A stretch of DNA of 64,000 bases, taken from NCBI GenBank assembly GCA_016806645.1, contig JACSYO010002005.1, positions 1,879,001 through 1,943,000 on the forward strand, given 5' to 3'. The position numbers were made by a program, and so were the translations under genes. Under the pieces are notes generated by a model, which was given only the letters and a program-made list of their open reading frames with translations, made no database searches and had not been told where the DNA came from. Positions 12,004 to 24,227 of this stretch are shown in pieces; positions within the stretch are counted from its first letter, which is position 1; every line of letters starts with the position of its first letter. The DNA comes from Ophiodon elongatus. Its lineage: Eukaryota; Chordata; Actinopteri; Perciformes; Hexagrammidae.

Positions 12004-12795
12004 CTCCAACTAATTCAGAACACCATTGCCGTTATCGAAAGCCTTAATCTCTGCAATGTCGATATGAAATTCTAATCACATTGACTAATTTAATCATTTC
12101 CTGACGAATACTAGGAAATACGACCAACATTACACCTCTTCTAAAATCCCCGCACGGCCTTCCAGTCACTCAGAGAACTAACGTCAGAATCGTGCTGCAT
12201 GTGTACAAGTCGCTCTGTGGCTCTGGGCCCAAATACATCTCTGACATGCTCGTGCCAAATGAACCTTCTCGGGCCCTCGGGACATCTGGGGGATGTCTAC
12301 TGGTCGTCCCAAGTTAGAACAACACAGCATTTTGTTATCATGCGACGCAGACCTGGAAAAACTTTCCACATGATATTAGACAAGCTCTGACTCTGAGCCC
12401 TTCTTAAGTCAAAGCTAAACACTTTCTTATTTTACACTGCCTCCTCCACCCAGCCAGGACTAAAAACCTCCTCTTGGCTGAGCTTTTATGAACACAAAAT
12501 ATTTCTTTTAAATTATTATTAAAATAGATTCTAATTTAACTGTGCATCTAAATGTTGGAGTATGTGCTATGTTTTTGAAATATTTTAGACTTTTTTATTT
12601 TTGCATGATTAAAAACATACTAGTTTATCTTTTGAGTCAAATGCCTGTACTTTTCACTTTTTAAATTGTAAAACATTTGCGACTGGTGTATTTCTATTAC
12701 CCTGTAAAGCACATGTCATTGACTTGGTGTATGAAATGTGCTGAACATATAAAGGTGCCTTGCCTTACAGTGAGTGAACAATAATCTGCAAACAT
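12004..12795 (+). mobile_element. decayed LINE (L2/CR1-type) 3' end
   Basis: The segment holds the C-terminal part of a reverse-transcriptase ORF (see 12123-12440), then a long AT-rich 3' UTR. It ends with CCTGTAAAGCACATG and ATATAAAGGTGCCTTGCCTT, the usual ending of fish LINEs whose tails read like GCTATATAAATAAAnnTGCCTTGCC. The 5' end is lost, as is usual for dead-on-arrival LINE copies. The exact clade cannot be fixed by eye. Confidence 0.8.
12123..12440 (+). pseudogene. LINE ORF2 C-terminal fragment, two in-frame stops
   Basis: One uninterrupted frame (codons starting at 12123) reads ITPLLKSPHGLPVTQRT, then VRIVLHVYKSLCGSGPKYIS, DMLVPNEPSRALG and CLLVVPS. It resumes after stops with TWKNFPHDIRQALTLSPS. 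This matches the C-terminal domain that follows the reverse transcriptase in fish L2/CR1-group LINEs (pattern L.WLPV..RI.FKI.L.VYK.L...P.YI...L). Stops occur at 12315 (TAG) and 12405 (TAA). There is no frameshift over about 105 codons, so the copy is only moderately old. Confidence 0.85.
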
Positions 12796-13304
12796 TTATG
12801 TATGTTGTGTCATGATAGGAGCAGATGTCAGATATAAAGAGAAACAATAAAAGAGATTATACCTCTATCATCTGTCTTGTGCTGCCTGTCCAATAAAGAC
12901 AAAAATGCCCCCCCACCCCCCCAAAAAAGAAAATGTAAAAACTGTGACACGGCCGCATTCTGTTGACTCAGACTACTTTCTGTTTGTATCTATCCTCCAA
13001 ATTATCCCTCTGTTAAGAAAAAAAAGTTTCAAGACACTGCACTCGTTGCACAAGCCTTATTTTTGTTGGATCTCATTCAAAACAAGTTTTACACCTACTT
13101 GAAGTCCAAAATAAAATCATTGGAACATATTTGATAAAAGAGCTTCAGAGGGAATCATCTGTGCAAAATCATCTTCTCAAGCTTGTGTTATTGTTATTAA
13201 GCTGATATCTAAATAAAACTTTCCAAACTCTATTTTAAATATACCAGTGTGACTCATGAGATGGTTAAAGGATGATAGTGGACATGTTGGTCTGACAGCC
13301 AGAC
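12796..13304. other. AT-rich non-coding sequence
   Basis: A C-rich/A-rich run (CCCCCCCACCCCCCCAAAAAA) lies at about 12908. Nothing else is recognised. Confidence 0.5.
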
Positions 13305-13324
13305 GTGTGTGTGTCTGTGTGTGT

Positions 13325-13372
<48 letters not shown>
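13305..13372. repeat. (TG)n microsatellite
   Basis: Interrupted by two TCTG units, then about 20 clean GT units. Confidence 0.95.
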
Positions 13373-13374
<2 letters not shown>

Positions 13375-13504
13375 ATGCATGCAAATCTAGTACCTGTGTA
13401 GGCTTGAGAGACTGAGCAGACGTTGCGGCATCTGTATGCGTGTGTGTTTGTTTACATGTTTGTGTGAGGATGTGTAAGAGCGAAGATGTTGTGTGTCATG
13501 TGTA

Positions 13505-13515
13505 TGTGTGTGTGT

Positions 13516-13604
<89 letters not shown>
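13505..13604. repeat. (TG)n microsatellite, about 100 bp
   Basis: One of the longest arrays in the window, with a single TA interruption near 13519. Open frames through it encode poly(Cys-Val) or poly(Thr-His) and are artefacts. Confidence 0.95.
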
Positions 13605-13606
<2 letters not shown>

Positions 13607-13710
13607 CTGCTGAATATGCATGTGTTTGCAGAGTGCCTGGGAGCTGGAGGGCTTTCATTAGGGCTTTTTTGCTCCATGCTTGTCTTGGAAGGGTTTGGGA
13701 AAAAATATTG

Positions 13711-14170
13711 ACAACACATTCTCATTCCCAACTCGTCCTACTGCAGCTTGGTCAGTGCTCCTCGGCCTCAAACTATCACACTCTACATACCCCTCTAGTG
13801 TCGGTTATGGCCGGCGTGTCTATTTACACTTGTTACATGCATCGTGTCTTTTCAAAATAAACTTCTGTCTTCAAAGGAAGTTAAGATTAGGCAAGAAAAC
13901 CACTCAGGGTTAGGAAACGTGCGTGGATGGCGCTTGACTGACTAACAGCTCACGTGACTAGCGACTCGCGTGTGTCACGTCACAAAACACAAAATGTCAA
14001 TGTTTAGTTTTAGGTCTTCAGGACATGAACAGCTGTCTCCTGGACAAAAGTCCCTTGTTTTATTTTACCCAGACACCAACATTCCCACACATGGACTGTC
14101 TCGCGCTCTATGCTACGTCAGTTGCTCCGAGTGTGTAATAAAGACGCACGTGTGTTTACATTGGAGTTAG
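13711..14170 (+). mobile_element. interspersed repeat, family B (copy 2)
   Basis: The first 210 bases align clearly with 39484-39682. Shared words include AACACATTCTCA, AACTCGTCC, CTCTAC.TACCCCTC and the 19-mer TTTTCAAAATAAACTTCTG. The GGCAAGAAAACCACT motif links it to copy 1 at 1690-1895. The continuation to 14170 (CAGCTGTCTCCTGGACAAAAGTCC) resembles the same teleost repeat from memory. It has no ORF or clear termini, so the transposon class is unknown. Confidence 0.65.
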
Positions 14171-14194
14171 TTGCAAGCCCAGTGCGTTGCATAC

Positions 14195-14745
14195 ACAGAC
14201 TCTACTTCTCACTTGATTTATTCCCTCAGTAAACATTGTTAACATGAGTTCATGGTCTCAATCTCTAGTTTCAAGTCTTCTTCCCTACAGCATGATGTTC
14301 ACTTAGTAAAGTATGCTCCCATTTAGAGTCAAACAGACCATAAAGTGGAATATGCTTTAGGGCGGGCTTACTGTGATTGACAGGTCGCTGTCCGCAAGCA
14401 AGAGCCGTATACGGCGTCTCTACGTCGCTCCTCCGCATTCCTAATATGATAACTTCTGTTCATTGGTTGCGGAAAAAAACGACAACATGGTGACGGCCGT
14501 ATTTCAAGATGGCGACGGCAAAATCGCCGAAACCCGAACCTTCAAAACGTCAGTCCACAAACCGACGGGCGGCGTCACGGCGACCACGTCCTCTTCTTCT
14601 CTACAGTCCGCGATACCGACGCTAAAGAGTGCCTTTGTGCGTCGGTGTCAGACGCAGAGGGGCACTGAACAAACTGAGGTATTTTGGGAGTCAGAAAAGG
14701 TTGAAATCTCGTGTGCACCGGCATGGACAAACATCCGATATGGAT
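14195..14745 (+). mobile_element. interspersed repeat, family A (copy 1)
   Basis: Bases 14195-14460 align in inverted orientation with 34575-34860. Shared words include TCTCACTTGATTT, ATGGTCTCAATCTCTAGTT, CAGCATGATG, GACCATAAA and GCTTTAGGGCG. Bases 14483-14613 align with 29726-29853, and the last part (CTAAAGAGTGCCTTTGTGCG to CAGACGCAGAGGGGC, about 14621-14665) aligns with 26463-26505. It is therefore the most complete copy in the window. The 94-codon frame inside it is not known to be a protein. Confidence 0.8.
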
Positions 14746-15830
14746 AATCTGCTCAGACTGCCGATTTAAAGAACAGAAGTTTTATGCGTGTATGCGTTCA
14801 GCTGCCTTTTGTTTTTGAAGTTGTTAAAGAAAGATTCCAAGATGCCCCGTAGGATTTATTCACTTCCTTCACTTAAAACTTAATCTTGTAAGCTCACTGT
14901 CGATCTGTCAATTTGTCAGCTTCCAGCAACCACTTTTATTTTCTAATCACATCAGCGCTGAGATTAACTCCAGGGAGCCAGCAGCCATAATCAATTCTTT
15001 GTTATTAATAATTAATCCGCTCGGCGTGATCAAATATTCCGTATCAAGTTCAAATGTTAACTGTGGATTTCTGAGAGAATGTAGGAAATTGAACTACATA
15101 TTTCTGTTTACGCCGCTCATCATTTGTCTTGAAAAAGGGGGCGGCAGAGTGGCGGGTCGTGCTGAGGCGGCACAAAAGCGCGTGCTGAGACGGACGAATT
15201 CGTCGTGTGCCGGGATACTGATCATTAGCTCGAGAGGAATGAAAAGAAGGACGCGGAGACATGGCCGGGAGAGGAGAAGAAGAAAAGAGAAAGAATGTTT
15301 GGGGGGAAAGAAAAAGATGGAGAACAATGCTGCGAGGCTTAATGATAGCGCTGCAGGCAGCAGACACGGGGTCAGCGATAAGCTCTACACGAAGCGCGCT
15401 AATTGTAAGATTCCTGAATACCTGCTACCATCCGTCACCATCGAAACCACGAACAGAGGCGAAAAACAAAACGGCAGATCCATATTCATAACTGACACCC
15501 AGAGAGGAAACGCTGACCTGTATTCTCTTTTAAAAGAACTGATATCTTTTTTTTAATGGCAGAAACATTTTCCAGCAATAAAAGGAGGGACGGGGAGAAT
15601 GGTGAGGACGGGGGTTAAGAAATAAAAGATCACCTTGGTCAGCTGAGTGTACTCTGAGTGTTCACTTTTCTGATTTGGCCTCAAGGTTAAGATGGCTCGT
15701 TATTTTTTTTATGTTCCTCGTTAAAGACGCAGAGAGCTGGCGGGGAGGTTTTTTCCCGTTGGCACCAAAAGGTGTCCAACAGGGCTCTATTCAAGGTCCC
15801 ACCTGATCCCATTTGTCTTAAGTGTCTGTC

Positions 15831-15833
<3 letters not shown>
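14746..15833. other. single-copy non-coding sequence
   Basis: Contains the longest stop-free frame in the window (14999-15556, plus strand, 185 codons). The predicted product has no domain. Its Lys/Arg-rich middle follows a purine-rich stretch at 15236-15320, and the opposite strand is also open. I do not call it a gene. Confidence 0.45.

Positions 15834-15864
<31 letters not shown>
15834..15864. repeat. (CA)n microsatellite
   Basis: About 15 CA units, followed by scattered CACA words to 15910. Confidence 0.9.
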
Positions 15865-15869
<5 letters not shown>

Positions 15870-18256
15870 CTACAAAAAACACACACTTATACACACGCAC
15901 ACACTCACTCAAGGTGACTCCCACCCAGAACCCTGAGATTCATTCATTTTTTCTCAAGTGGAGAGGGAGATGGTTATATTTCCTTTGAGGATTATCCTTT
16001 GTGTGTCTGAGATAGTGTGCATGTTTTAAATGCAGCCTTATTACTTTTCAATGACACTCCAACCCCTTTTTTTTTTCATTATTATTTTTCATAATAATGT
16101 TCAACCTGGGATGCCGTAGTGAATGACATTGAAATACAACCCCCCAAATGAATGTTTTGTTTACCTTTCATGTTGCAGTGCACATACCGTTCCAGTTATT
16201 GTTATTGCATGGAGACAATAGAAGATAGAAGCTAGAGTGAGCATTCTCAATTTATTTTTTGTCTTCGCCGCAGTGTATTATTCATTATCTCGGAGTAGTT
16301 CTTATTCAAAGGCATTACTCAGAGATTGAAAGTTGTTGAGTTGTTGCGCCAAATTGGACTGCATGGTGAGCAACTTGCCGACAGCTGGACAATCACACTA
16401 GCCAATCAGCTCGTTATGCTACAGAATTTGAGATGTAAAGTCCTGCTTCGAGAGTCAGTTAATTTAATGAGACTTTTGAACTTTGCATTCATACTATGCG
16501 TTTTCGCAGAAATGCAGGGAAACTCATTTTACCCGAAGGTCTGGTCAAAATGGCGGCACAATTATGTTCACAAACCAACCCAGCATCCACTGGAAGGAAG
16601 AAAATGAGGAGAAAAAAAAAGAGAAGAAGGAAAGTGCACTTTAAGATTTAAAAAGAGGAAAACACACATTAAATCACACCTTTTCCATGCAATATTAAAA
16701 CCGCAACGATGCCTTGAATTTCCGCCTAACTGGCCTAACGAAGCTTGTCTGCCTCATTTGTCGCTTTATTGCATCTTCTTTTCATGCTTCTTCTCTCCTT
16801 TGTTCTTTTTACTTTCCCAATTATGCACCTTAACCTGCCTAATTTAGGCAGCTACTAAGATTTACACAAGTACACAGCACTGCACACTGACACATACTAG
16901 TAATTTTGCCTGTATGTCATAGTTATTTACGGTAAAAGTTGTTTGGAGTGAGGATAAAACAGGAAAATAGAAGAAGAAACAGATAGAAGAAGTATCCAGA
17001 ACCTGTATTTCAAAATAAGTATAACAATATAATAGCTGAAGAATATTCCATTATGAGTTAATGTCCTGCATTGATAGTAATAAGTAAAATGTACATAAAG
17101 TATCAAAGTATGCATAATGCAGCAGTTTTATATTATTATATATTATGTTATTGAATAATTAACCAATACAATGTGTAATAAGAATTTTAAAGCCCTTTAA
17201 AACTTGGTTTGAAATCTGAATTTTTTCCTCATAACATTAAATATTCATGACTACATAAGTCACAATCAAAAGTTAAGGTTTAACAAAAAGTATTTTTTCT
17301 GAAGAATTTAAAACCTCTTCAGTACTCTTCATCGGGACCCTGTGATTTGATTGACAGTTGCGACTTAAAAAACAAAGTCAGAGCTGTCATGACATTTTCT
17401 TCACACTCTCTGATTAGTGCCCGCCTACTTAAAACTTGTGAGAAAAGCAAAGACACACACAGAAATATCCCATGTGAATTAACCAAAACAGTTCAAACTT
17501 TCACGGAAAAAATGTGTTGACATAGGACCAAAAAAGGGCCTTTAATGTTGTAGCTGGTCAAAGTAGAGGTCTTTTTAAACACTTTACCCTTTTGGTCTTT
17601 TATGTTGTTTGTAAAATCTTAATCGAATGCAAAGTAACGATGGCTATCAGATATATGTAGTAGAGTAAAAAGCAGTATATTTCCCTCTCGCTCATGGTAA
17701 TTATCAAAAGATTTTCACGAGGACTGGCATGTGGCTGTCAGTGCTTAGCGAGTCCCGGTAGAAAAAAAAAGCAATTTTGTAAAAAGGTAAATTATTATGT
17801 CCTGAGAGTTATTAAAATTAGCTGCTCACATTGAGGAAATCACTTACAATTTGTGAGTCACTAATTAAAAAAAATGTGCAGGAGGGAGTGAGGGAGGGAG
17901 GCTGGTTGTTGTTGACATGTTTAGGAATGTCATTTTAAACCACTTTCCATCTCCACGGCTCCCCCATCTCTGTACGTGCCGCGCGGCTGGAGCCATGCCA
18001 ACCCCATTACTCCTACAAGACTGTAACTCGCGGCGCCATTGACAGGGATGTGACAACAAGCATTTAGACTGAGAGGAAATCATTCATCATTAACCATGCA
18101 GCCGTGGAGGAGACAACCACATCTGTGCCAGCGATAAGGCCTCGCCGCACCTGTTTCACTCGGGCTCGTTGGCTTCCTCACCTCTGCTTTGCTTTTGTGT
18201 TTGGAAATGCTGATTAGCGAATGTCCTTCATGCATTCTTGTTTGGCGCCTCCCCAG
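15865..18256. other. single-copy non-coding sequence
   Basis: No gene or array. AT-rich from about 16900 to 17330. The parts at 17990-18130 and 18180-18250 are GC-balanced and repeat-free. Nothing can be assigned a function. Confidence 0.4.
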
Positions 18257-18312
18257 TGAACAGACAGGGAGCGAGGGAGACAGTGAGGAGGGACACAAAG
18301 AGGAGGGCACTG
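18257..18312 (+). other. weak candidate exon, 56 bp
   Basis: Preceded by GGCGCCTCCCCAG (acceptor-like) and followed by GTAAGA (donor-like, after CACTG). Two of three frames are open; one reads EQTGSEGDSEEGHKEEGTG. The polypyrimidine tract is poor and the interior is purine-rich low-complexity DNA, so chance is likely. Confidence 0.12.
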
Positions 18313-18929
18313 GTAAGACTTTTACAAAGAGCACTAGATATTGCTGGATGTTTAGTATAATACCTTCTTTGAAGAGCTTTTCTCAAGAGATATTCTAAAA
18401 GCCTGCAGTAATCCTTTCCTCGCCATGTCTGGGTCTGAATCAGCATCAGTCCAACAGTGGTAAGATGAGATAATCTCCCCACATGTCTCTGTACTCGATT
18501 CCATTCTATCAGCGTCTTTACTTCAAAATGGAAACATACTCTTTAGATCCTTGCGTTGCAGTAGGCGGGCGTGGGCTAAACTTTTGCATTTTGTTTGATT
18601 CCATTTAATGGCGCCCGCTGTCTTCGCAGCCACCGCCGCGGGGCCCGGCGTTGTTATTAGGCGCGGTACTAGACGTCAATCAGCCGAAAGGGAGAAGGCC
18701 GAGGGATGCCTCATTCCGACAGAAGTGTTTTCCGTTGTTGACTCGGCGCCAAGGGAGCCGGGATTAGCCGATCGTTAGCACATCCATCTGTGTTGTAAGC
18801 CCAAAGCAATGGTTTTATTGGATTGGCTCATCGAGGAACACGCCGCTTATCACCCCTCAACCTGCATGAAGGTGACGGCGAGGCTGCTTCCATACCAGCT
18901 GCGTCTGTGGCTGTTAGTCCAAAAGTTGT
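18313..18929. other. GC-balanced single-copy sequence
   Basis: The interval 18600-18780 has an unusual number of CpG and GCGCC words for this window, and could be a small regulatory island or decayed repeat. No TATA box, start site or ORF accompanies it. Confidence 0.3.
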
Positions 18930-19490
18930 CAGGACATTTATTTTAGCCAATGCTGAATTCTGGTCCAGACTTAACCGTCTCGATAACTACTGGATGGATT
19001 GCCATGACATTTTGTTCAGGCATCTCTTTCTCACTTCTGTTTCTTTGGTGAAATATTGGATGGATCGTAATGAAGTTTGGTAAAGATATTCAGTGTTATC
19101 AGGGGATCCATTCTAATTTACTTTGGTGACCTTACTTGTGGCGCCAACATCAGGTCAACGTTTTTAACGTCGACTGGATTGATGAGGACAACATTGACAG
19201 ATATTCATGGTTTCCAGAAAATAAATCCAAATGACTGGAGCGAATCCCTGACTTTTCTCTAGTGCCACTACAAGGTTGACATTTGTAGTTTTGAGTGAAA
19301 TGTCGCCACAGCTATTGTATGGGTTACAATAGTACAGCTGTACTTTGTGTTTCCTGCTAAGTAACATGCTCATATGCGGAAGATGTTGAACATGGTAAAC
19401 ATTATACCTGCTAAAACTCAGCATGTGAACATGGTCATTGAGAGAGTTTAAGCATGCAGACGCTAACATTTAGCTTTTGCCTAATTCAAG
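18930..19490 (+). mobile_element. interspersed repeat, family H (copy 1)
   Basis: Contains ACTGGATGGATTGCCATGAC, then CTTTGGTGACC, a CATCAGGTCAA word, GCTGTACTTTGTGTTT, and TGAACATGGTAAACATTATA followed by CCTGCTAAA and GCTAACATTTAGC. I recall this word order from a very abundant teleost repeat. Two shorter fragments of its end occur at 20183-20228 and 28383-28480. No coding capacity remains. Confidence 0.75.
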
Positions 19491-20182
19491 GGTGTAGGTT
19501 TGGTTTCAGAGGTCAGTCAAACGTTTTTCAACAACATATTTATAATATACATATTGTTTTTTTTGTATGTGTGTAAGTGTGTGTGAAAGTTATTTCCCAG
19601 GTGGTTATATAAAATATATGTGTATTTATTCATATCAATCTTGCAAATGACATATGTTGAAACTAGTTATTGGGCCTTCAAAATGAAAAGCAGTGTAATA
19701 AAAAGAGGAATGTAGATTGTAATATTATTTATAGACTAACAAAACTTTCACGATAGATAAATATTGTATTTGCTTCGGTCCTTCATTGTCTTATCTTTGA
19801 TTGATGTTCGTAGGTGTCTTTTTAAGAGAAAAGACTATAATTAAGAACATACATTATTATTATTCTAGAAGAACTTGCACAGGAATTCGAGGTGTTTTTA
19901 CAGCTCGGTCGATGCGGGTCTTCCTCTCGGAATAGAGTAGATATTTCGCTATGTTCTTCCTAAATGTCACCCTGTGAAAAATAATCAGCCTAAAACAGTG
20001 TGAGTGGTTGGGGACCGAGAAAAGGAGGAGAACTAAACTAATGAAGAAAACAATTTGCACAAATCAGTGCCTCTGGGGAGATAATGTGTGGGTCTGCTGT
20101 TCAGCAAATACAAAAAAACACCGAACTGAGATTGTGATCACGGTAAACACGACAGCGGCTCAGAATCAGCATGGCAGACTTG
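19491..20182. other. AT-rich non-coding sequence
   Basis: No feature recognised beyond short T and GT runs near 19555-19585. Confidence 0.45.
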
Positions 20183-20228
20183 AAATTGTGAGCATGTTAG
20201 CATGTTAGCATGCCGCCGTTAGCACTTC
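20183..20228 (+). mobile_element. family H fragment (copy 2)
   Basis: ATTGTGAGCATGTTAGCATG followed by TTAGCATGCCGCCGTTAGCA corresponds to the last part of the family H consensus. Confidence 0.6.
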
Positions 20229-21149
20229 GACCCAAACGCGGCACCGCTAGTCCGGCTGCGGTCTCCAAACTGCGACTTCTTCACCTTCCTGTCACGCCGG
20301 GTACATCGCTTTGCCGCTTCCCTGAACCACCTGCCATGTGCGGCTGTACACACAGTGAAAAATGCAAGCTGCGATTTGATCCCGTATATCCCTCTGCAGA
20401 TTAGGGCAGTGTCAGTACAGGATTACCCTGGTAATTCATGTAATGCTGCTTCGCCACAGTTAATTTCCCCGTGGATGAGCGAAGAGAGTTGAGTTATACG
20501 GCCTAGTGAGCTCCCCAAACTACAGTGCATCATTCCCCTCGCAGTTCTCCGTCTCCTCGGCGTGTTTGGTATGCAAAAGACACGAGTCGGGCTCTCTGTC
20601 TTAACGGCCTGTCGTGTGTTTATTACGGGCGTGCGGCTCCGGTGATTGAGGTGTGGAGCAAGTCTTTCCATTGAGCGGCGAGCTGCTGAATGCAAACGGC
20701 ATACTTGTAATCATCAGGCAATCATCATGCAGTCGGAGTTCCAATCATCCTCGTCATCTCTCTTACAGTTACGACGTTACGATGGGGGGGGGCAGCGGCG
20801 GATAGAATCCAAACAATGTGGATGCGGCCGAGGAAAAGAGCGACGGAGATCGATTTCCAACTCCGTGTTGGACTTAAGACGGAGCTGATTAGCGCGAAGT
20901 CAGAAGCCCAGAGTGAAGCTAACCTCCGTAGAGACGGGGTGTTTGTGGTGAGGAGGCCACAGGAGAAGCTGGAATCCCATGTAATTATCACTCCCTGTGG
21001 AAATTAAGGCTGACCTTTCTAAGTAGGGAGCTGCTAATAGAATCCTGAGGAGGAATAACTCACTCACATATGCGCTCGCGGAATGTCCCGTCAGCAATAT
21101 TACAGCTGATTTAAGGCGAGACGTGAGGTTGCGAAAGGTCTTCGAAGAG
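20229..21149. other. single-copy sequence, possibly regulatory
   Basis: Repeat-free except for a G8 run near 20783. Many mixed words but no coding frame supported. Confidence 0.3.
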
Positions 21150-21192
21150 TTTTTCTTTTTTTTCTTCTTTTCTTTTTTTTTTCTTTTTTCTC
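21150..21192. repeat. pyrimidine-rich tract
   Basis: T and C only on the plus strand for about 43 bases (TTTTTC units). Confidence 0.85.
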
Positions 21193-21771
21193 CGACTTGA
21201 TAAAATATCTTCGCCGTAAGTGTGTAAAACGGCACACAGGGATGTGGGGAATGGCTGCGAGGATGTGAAACCGACGATGTGCGTTACGATAAACAATGTC
21301 TGGTGCTGGAGGCTTTAACGAGCGACTGCCACTTTGGCATTGGCTGAATTGCCACCCATGCATTTCATTGGAAGTATCGCAGCGAGACACTTTCCAGATA
21401 ATCATTTGACAGACTGCAGCAGCCCTATTAGCCCTCAGATTCTTTAATTGGCCAACGCAAAGTGTGTTCGAGGGAGGCTTCTGCTCTATAGGTCCACTCC
21501 GTGTCAGGATTAATTCTTAATTTGGAGAACATTTTCTTCTTTAACCTCGGTTCACCGCCACATAGATGCACCAGTCTCTGCGAAAACCTGCCCGCATGCA
21601 AACGGGTAAAAAAAACAAACAACATCCACACGCACACACATTAATACACTTACACAGACCCAGATAAGACTAACAGAGTATTTTTGCCCCTGGTGCCCAT
21701 AATTCTCTGCTGATTACACTGAGTGTGGTTTAATGGAAGCCCCAATAACCCAGGCTGGAGAACATGTTACC

Positions 21772-21772
<1 letters not shown>
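21193..21772. other. single-copy non-coding sequence
   Basis: Nothing recognised apart from a short CACGCACACACA near 21629. Confidence 0.45.
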
Positions 21773-21839
<67 letters not shown>

Positions 21840-21851
21840 CACACACACACA
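21773..21851. repeat. (CA)n microsatellite
   Basis: About 39 CA units with one CG interruption near 21832. Confidence 0.95.
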
Positions 21852-22162
21852 GTGGGAAGCTGGAGAGCAGCGCTGTCAGATATAGACAGAAAGAGGACGG
21901 AGAGATTAAATTCTGCCGAGAGTTTTTTGTCTGTGAGATTGGTTCTTAACGTCCCCAGCTCCCTTCACGCTGCCTATTAGTGCGGCGGAGAAGAGAGAGG
22001 ACGGAGGGAGGGCTGAAAAAAAAAAGAAAAAAAGATAGGAAGCTTCAACAGAGACACTACTCGGAGGATACTTAACAATGTTATTAATCCATTAATCCTT
22101 GTTTGACATTTGCCAATGCATCACCCCTGATTGCTCTTTCTTTTAGAGCTGCAGGCTACAGT

Positions 22163-22163
<1 letters not shown>

Positions 22164-22231
<68 letters not shown>
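22164..22231. repeat. (TG)n microsatellite
   Basis: About 34 uninterrupted TG units. It lies 312 bp from the CA array at 21773 and in opposite phase. Confidence 0.95.
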
Positions 22232-22233
<2 letters not shown>

Positions 22234-23347
22234 ATCTTTTCCTTTTTTTTTTCCTTATTAGCTTTCTAGTGTCCTCACAAGAATGGAAAGGTGATGAAAA
22301 CCCACCAAAGTAGGAACATTTAGTTTGTCTCCAACTGCACACGGTTTGTCTCGGGGCTAAAGGTGGCGATGGGTTAACGCAATAAATAGTTTCTGGGGGT
22401 CCGTGTGCTCGCTGTAGCTGTAGAAACTAAACTCATACTTCTGCTCAACACCGTGTTGAGTAATAGCATCATCTCAGTGCAGAGTGGACTAACGGCAGCA
22501 GCTCGAAAGCTAAATTGGTGAGTACTTTTTTTTTAAAAGATGTGATTAAGTCTGTCAGACTACCTGAACCCACTATTAGGGTAATATTCATGTTCATATG
22601 GAAGGGTTACTTAGAGGGTTACTGAAATAAAATTATAATCTAATGGCATTCCATGTATTCTGTTACTCCCCAATCCTGTACATTGGTTTCTCCGATGGAA
22701 TAGGTGGCCGTGGGGTGAAGTGATATTACCACTTGGGGGTAGTATCAATACGGCTCAAAATGTTATGTATTCCCTGACGTTAGCACACGTTTTTTTTTAA
22801 AAAAACCTTTCTGAGGATTTGAATTGTAGCTGTTAAAAAGTTAGCAGCTCAAAGTTTGATTTCATATAAGTGACGGTGGACAAAACATCCGCAGAAACCT
22901 CTCACGGGAGCACAAACTGTGTGTTCAGGATATTTTACTGCTTCTTTGTAGAAGGATCTTGGAAACGTATCAGGCGGTAGATGACATAACTAATGCATAT
23001 GTGACAACATTCGCTGACATCGAGCTCTTGTTCCTACAGCGGTCGTCTTTGCACTTAAGTATCTGTCAAATGAAAGTAATTTAACTTTTTACATGAATAT
23101 TTTTAGAAAAAGACAATCGGAGGAGTGACATGTATGTAATCTTTTAAGCCTTTAAGTTGGACATGTAAATGTGCCCATGTACAACGAGCTCCCTGCATAT
23201 GATCCCCGAGGAGCCATATGTATGTTTGATGTATTGTATTCAGTATGTTCTCCCAGCTTCAGTTATCAATACTATATATAGTAACAGTCTTCTGTAAATA
23301 TAAAAAAAAATGTTCTGCATGTGGTCATACTGTATTTCCACTGCTGC
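22232..23347. other. single-copy non-coding sequence
   Basis: Holds a donor-like TTGGTGAGTAC near 22515 without a usable acceptor. The interval 22330-22520 has repeat-like wording but has no second copy in the window. No gene seen. Confidence 0.4.
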
Positions 23348-23376
23348 TTTCTTCTTCTTCTTCTTCTTCTTCTTCT
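23348..23376. repeat. (CTT)n microsatellite
   Basis: About nine and a half CTT units. Confidence 0.95.
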
Positions 23377-23848
23377 CCCAGTCCTCCAAATTTGTTCAAC
23401 ATGTTTTTCCCTGAAGCTCGTCACAGTCGCACAGCGTTTGTCACAGTCGGCCGTAAAATATAACGATGTTTGGAGGCAGAATGTTGCAAGGCTCATCACA
23501 CACATTGTTTTGCTTTTTTTCTCCTTTTTTTTCATTATGTAAAAAAATTAAACAATAAGCCAACCTTTTAAATTTAGAATTGAGGAATCCTGAACGTCTT
23601 GCTGTTGTACCTGAGAGACCTTTTGTCTCAGATATGGAGGCCTCGGTGTGACCTCTCTGCCACTGTATGTGTTTGAGTCTGAGTCTGGGCTCCCGTTGTT
23701 AGAGTGGAATATAATCAGGGCTCTGTGAGTGTGGGGAGGGGGAGGTGGGGGGTTGGGCGCTTTAGAAAATAGAAAATAGAAAATTGAAAGCTCTGTTGTA
23801 ATCTTGAGCCCTATCAACTCTCCATCCTTGTCCTGATATCGGAAGCCC
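23377..23848. other. non-coding sequence
   Basis: T-rich with a G-rich patch (GGGGAGGGGGAGGTGGGGGG) at about 23733. Nothing else recognised. Confidence 0.45.
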
Positions 23849-23860
23849 AACACACACACT

Positions 23861-23897
<37 letters not shown>

Positions 23898-23950
23898 ACA
23901 CACACACACACACACACAAACGCACGAACGCACACTCACACACACATACA
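23849..23950. repeat. interrupted (CA)n microsatellite
   Basis: About 100 bases of CA with CTCA, CATA and CGAACG interruptions. First of three arrays within 380 bp. Confidence 0.95.
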
Positions 23951-24019
23951 GCTGAAAAAAAGCGCACAACTCTGTTCCTTTCTCTCACCCCGCCGCTCCC
24001 TAAATCCCTGAACTGTCAT

Positions 24020-24021
<2 letters not shown>

Positions 24022-24057
<36 letters not shown>
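24022..24057. repeat. (CA)n microsatellite
   Basis: About 17 clean units. Confidence 0.95.
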
Positions 24058-24058
<1 letters not shown>

Positions 24059-24182
24059 GTGCTCTGTGCAGAAAAAGACAGCTTAGTGATGGTGTTTGGT
24101 TTCGTTATCGGCATCACCTCTGTCGCGGAATGACGGGTCAAAGGTGTTGAATTTAGAGAGCTCAGGATTTATCACGAGCGCG

Positions 24183-24183
<1 letters not shown>

Positions 24184-24219
<36 letters not shown>

Positions 24220-24227
24220 ACGCACAC
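24184..24227. repeat. (CA)n microsatellite
   Basis: About 20 units, with TA and CG interruptions at the right end. Confidence 0.95.

Noticed and set aside
13486..13860. Cys-Val and Thr-His repeat proteins across CA/TG arrays (here and at 21723, 24096, 41201, 48256, 49832, 61839)
   Set aside because: Direct translations of dinucleotide microsatellites.
14999..15556. Longest open frame (185 codons, plus strand)
   Set aside because: No domain; Lys/Arg-rich centre follows a purine-rich stretch; the opposite strand is also open; no splice or promoter signals.
18257..18312. 56-bp exon-like segment
   Set aside because: Kept only as a weak feature: poor pyrimidine tract and low-complexity purine interior.
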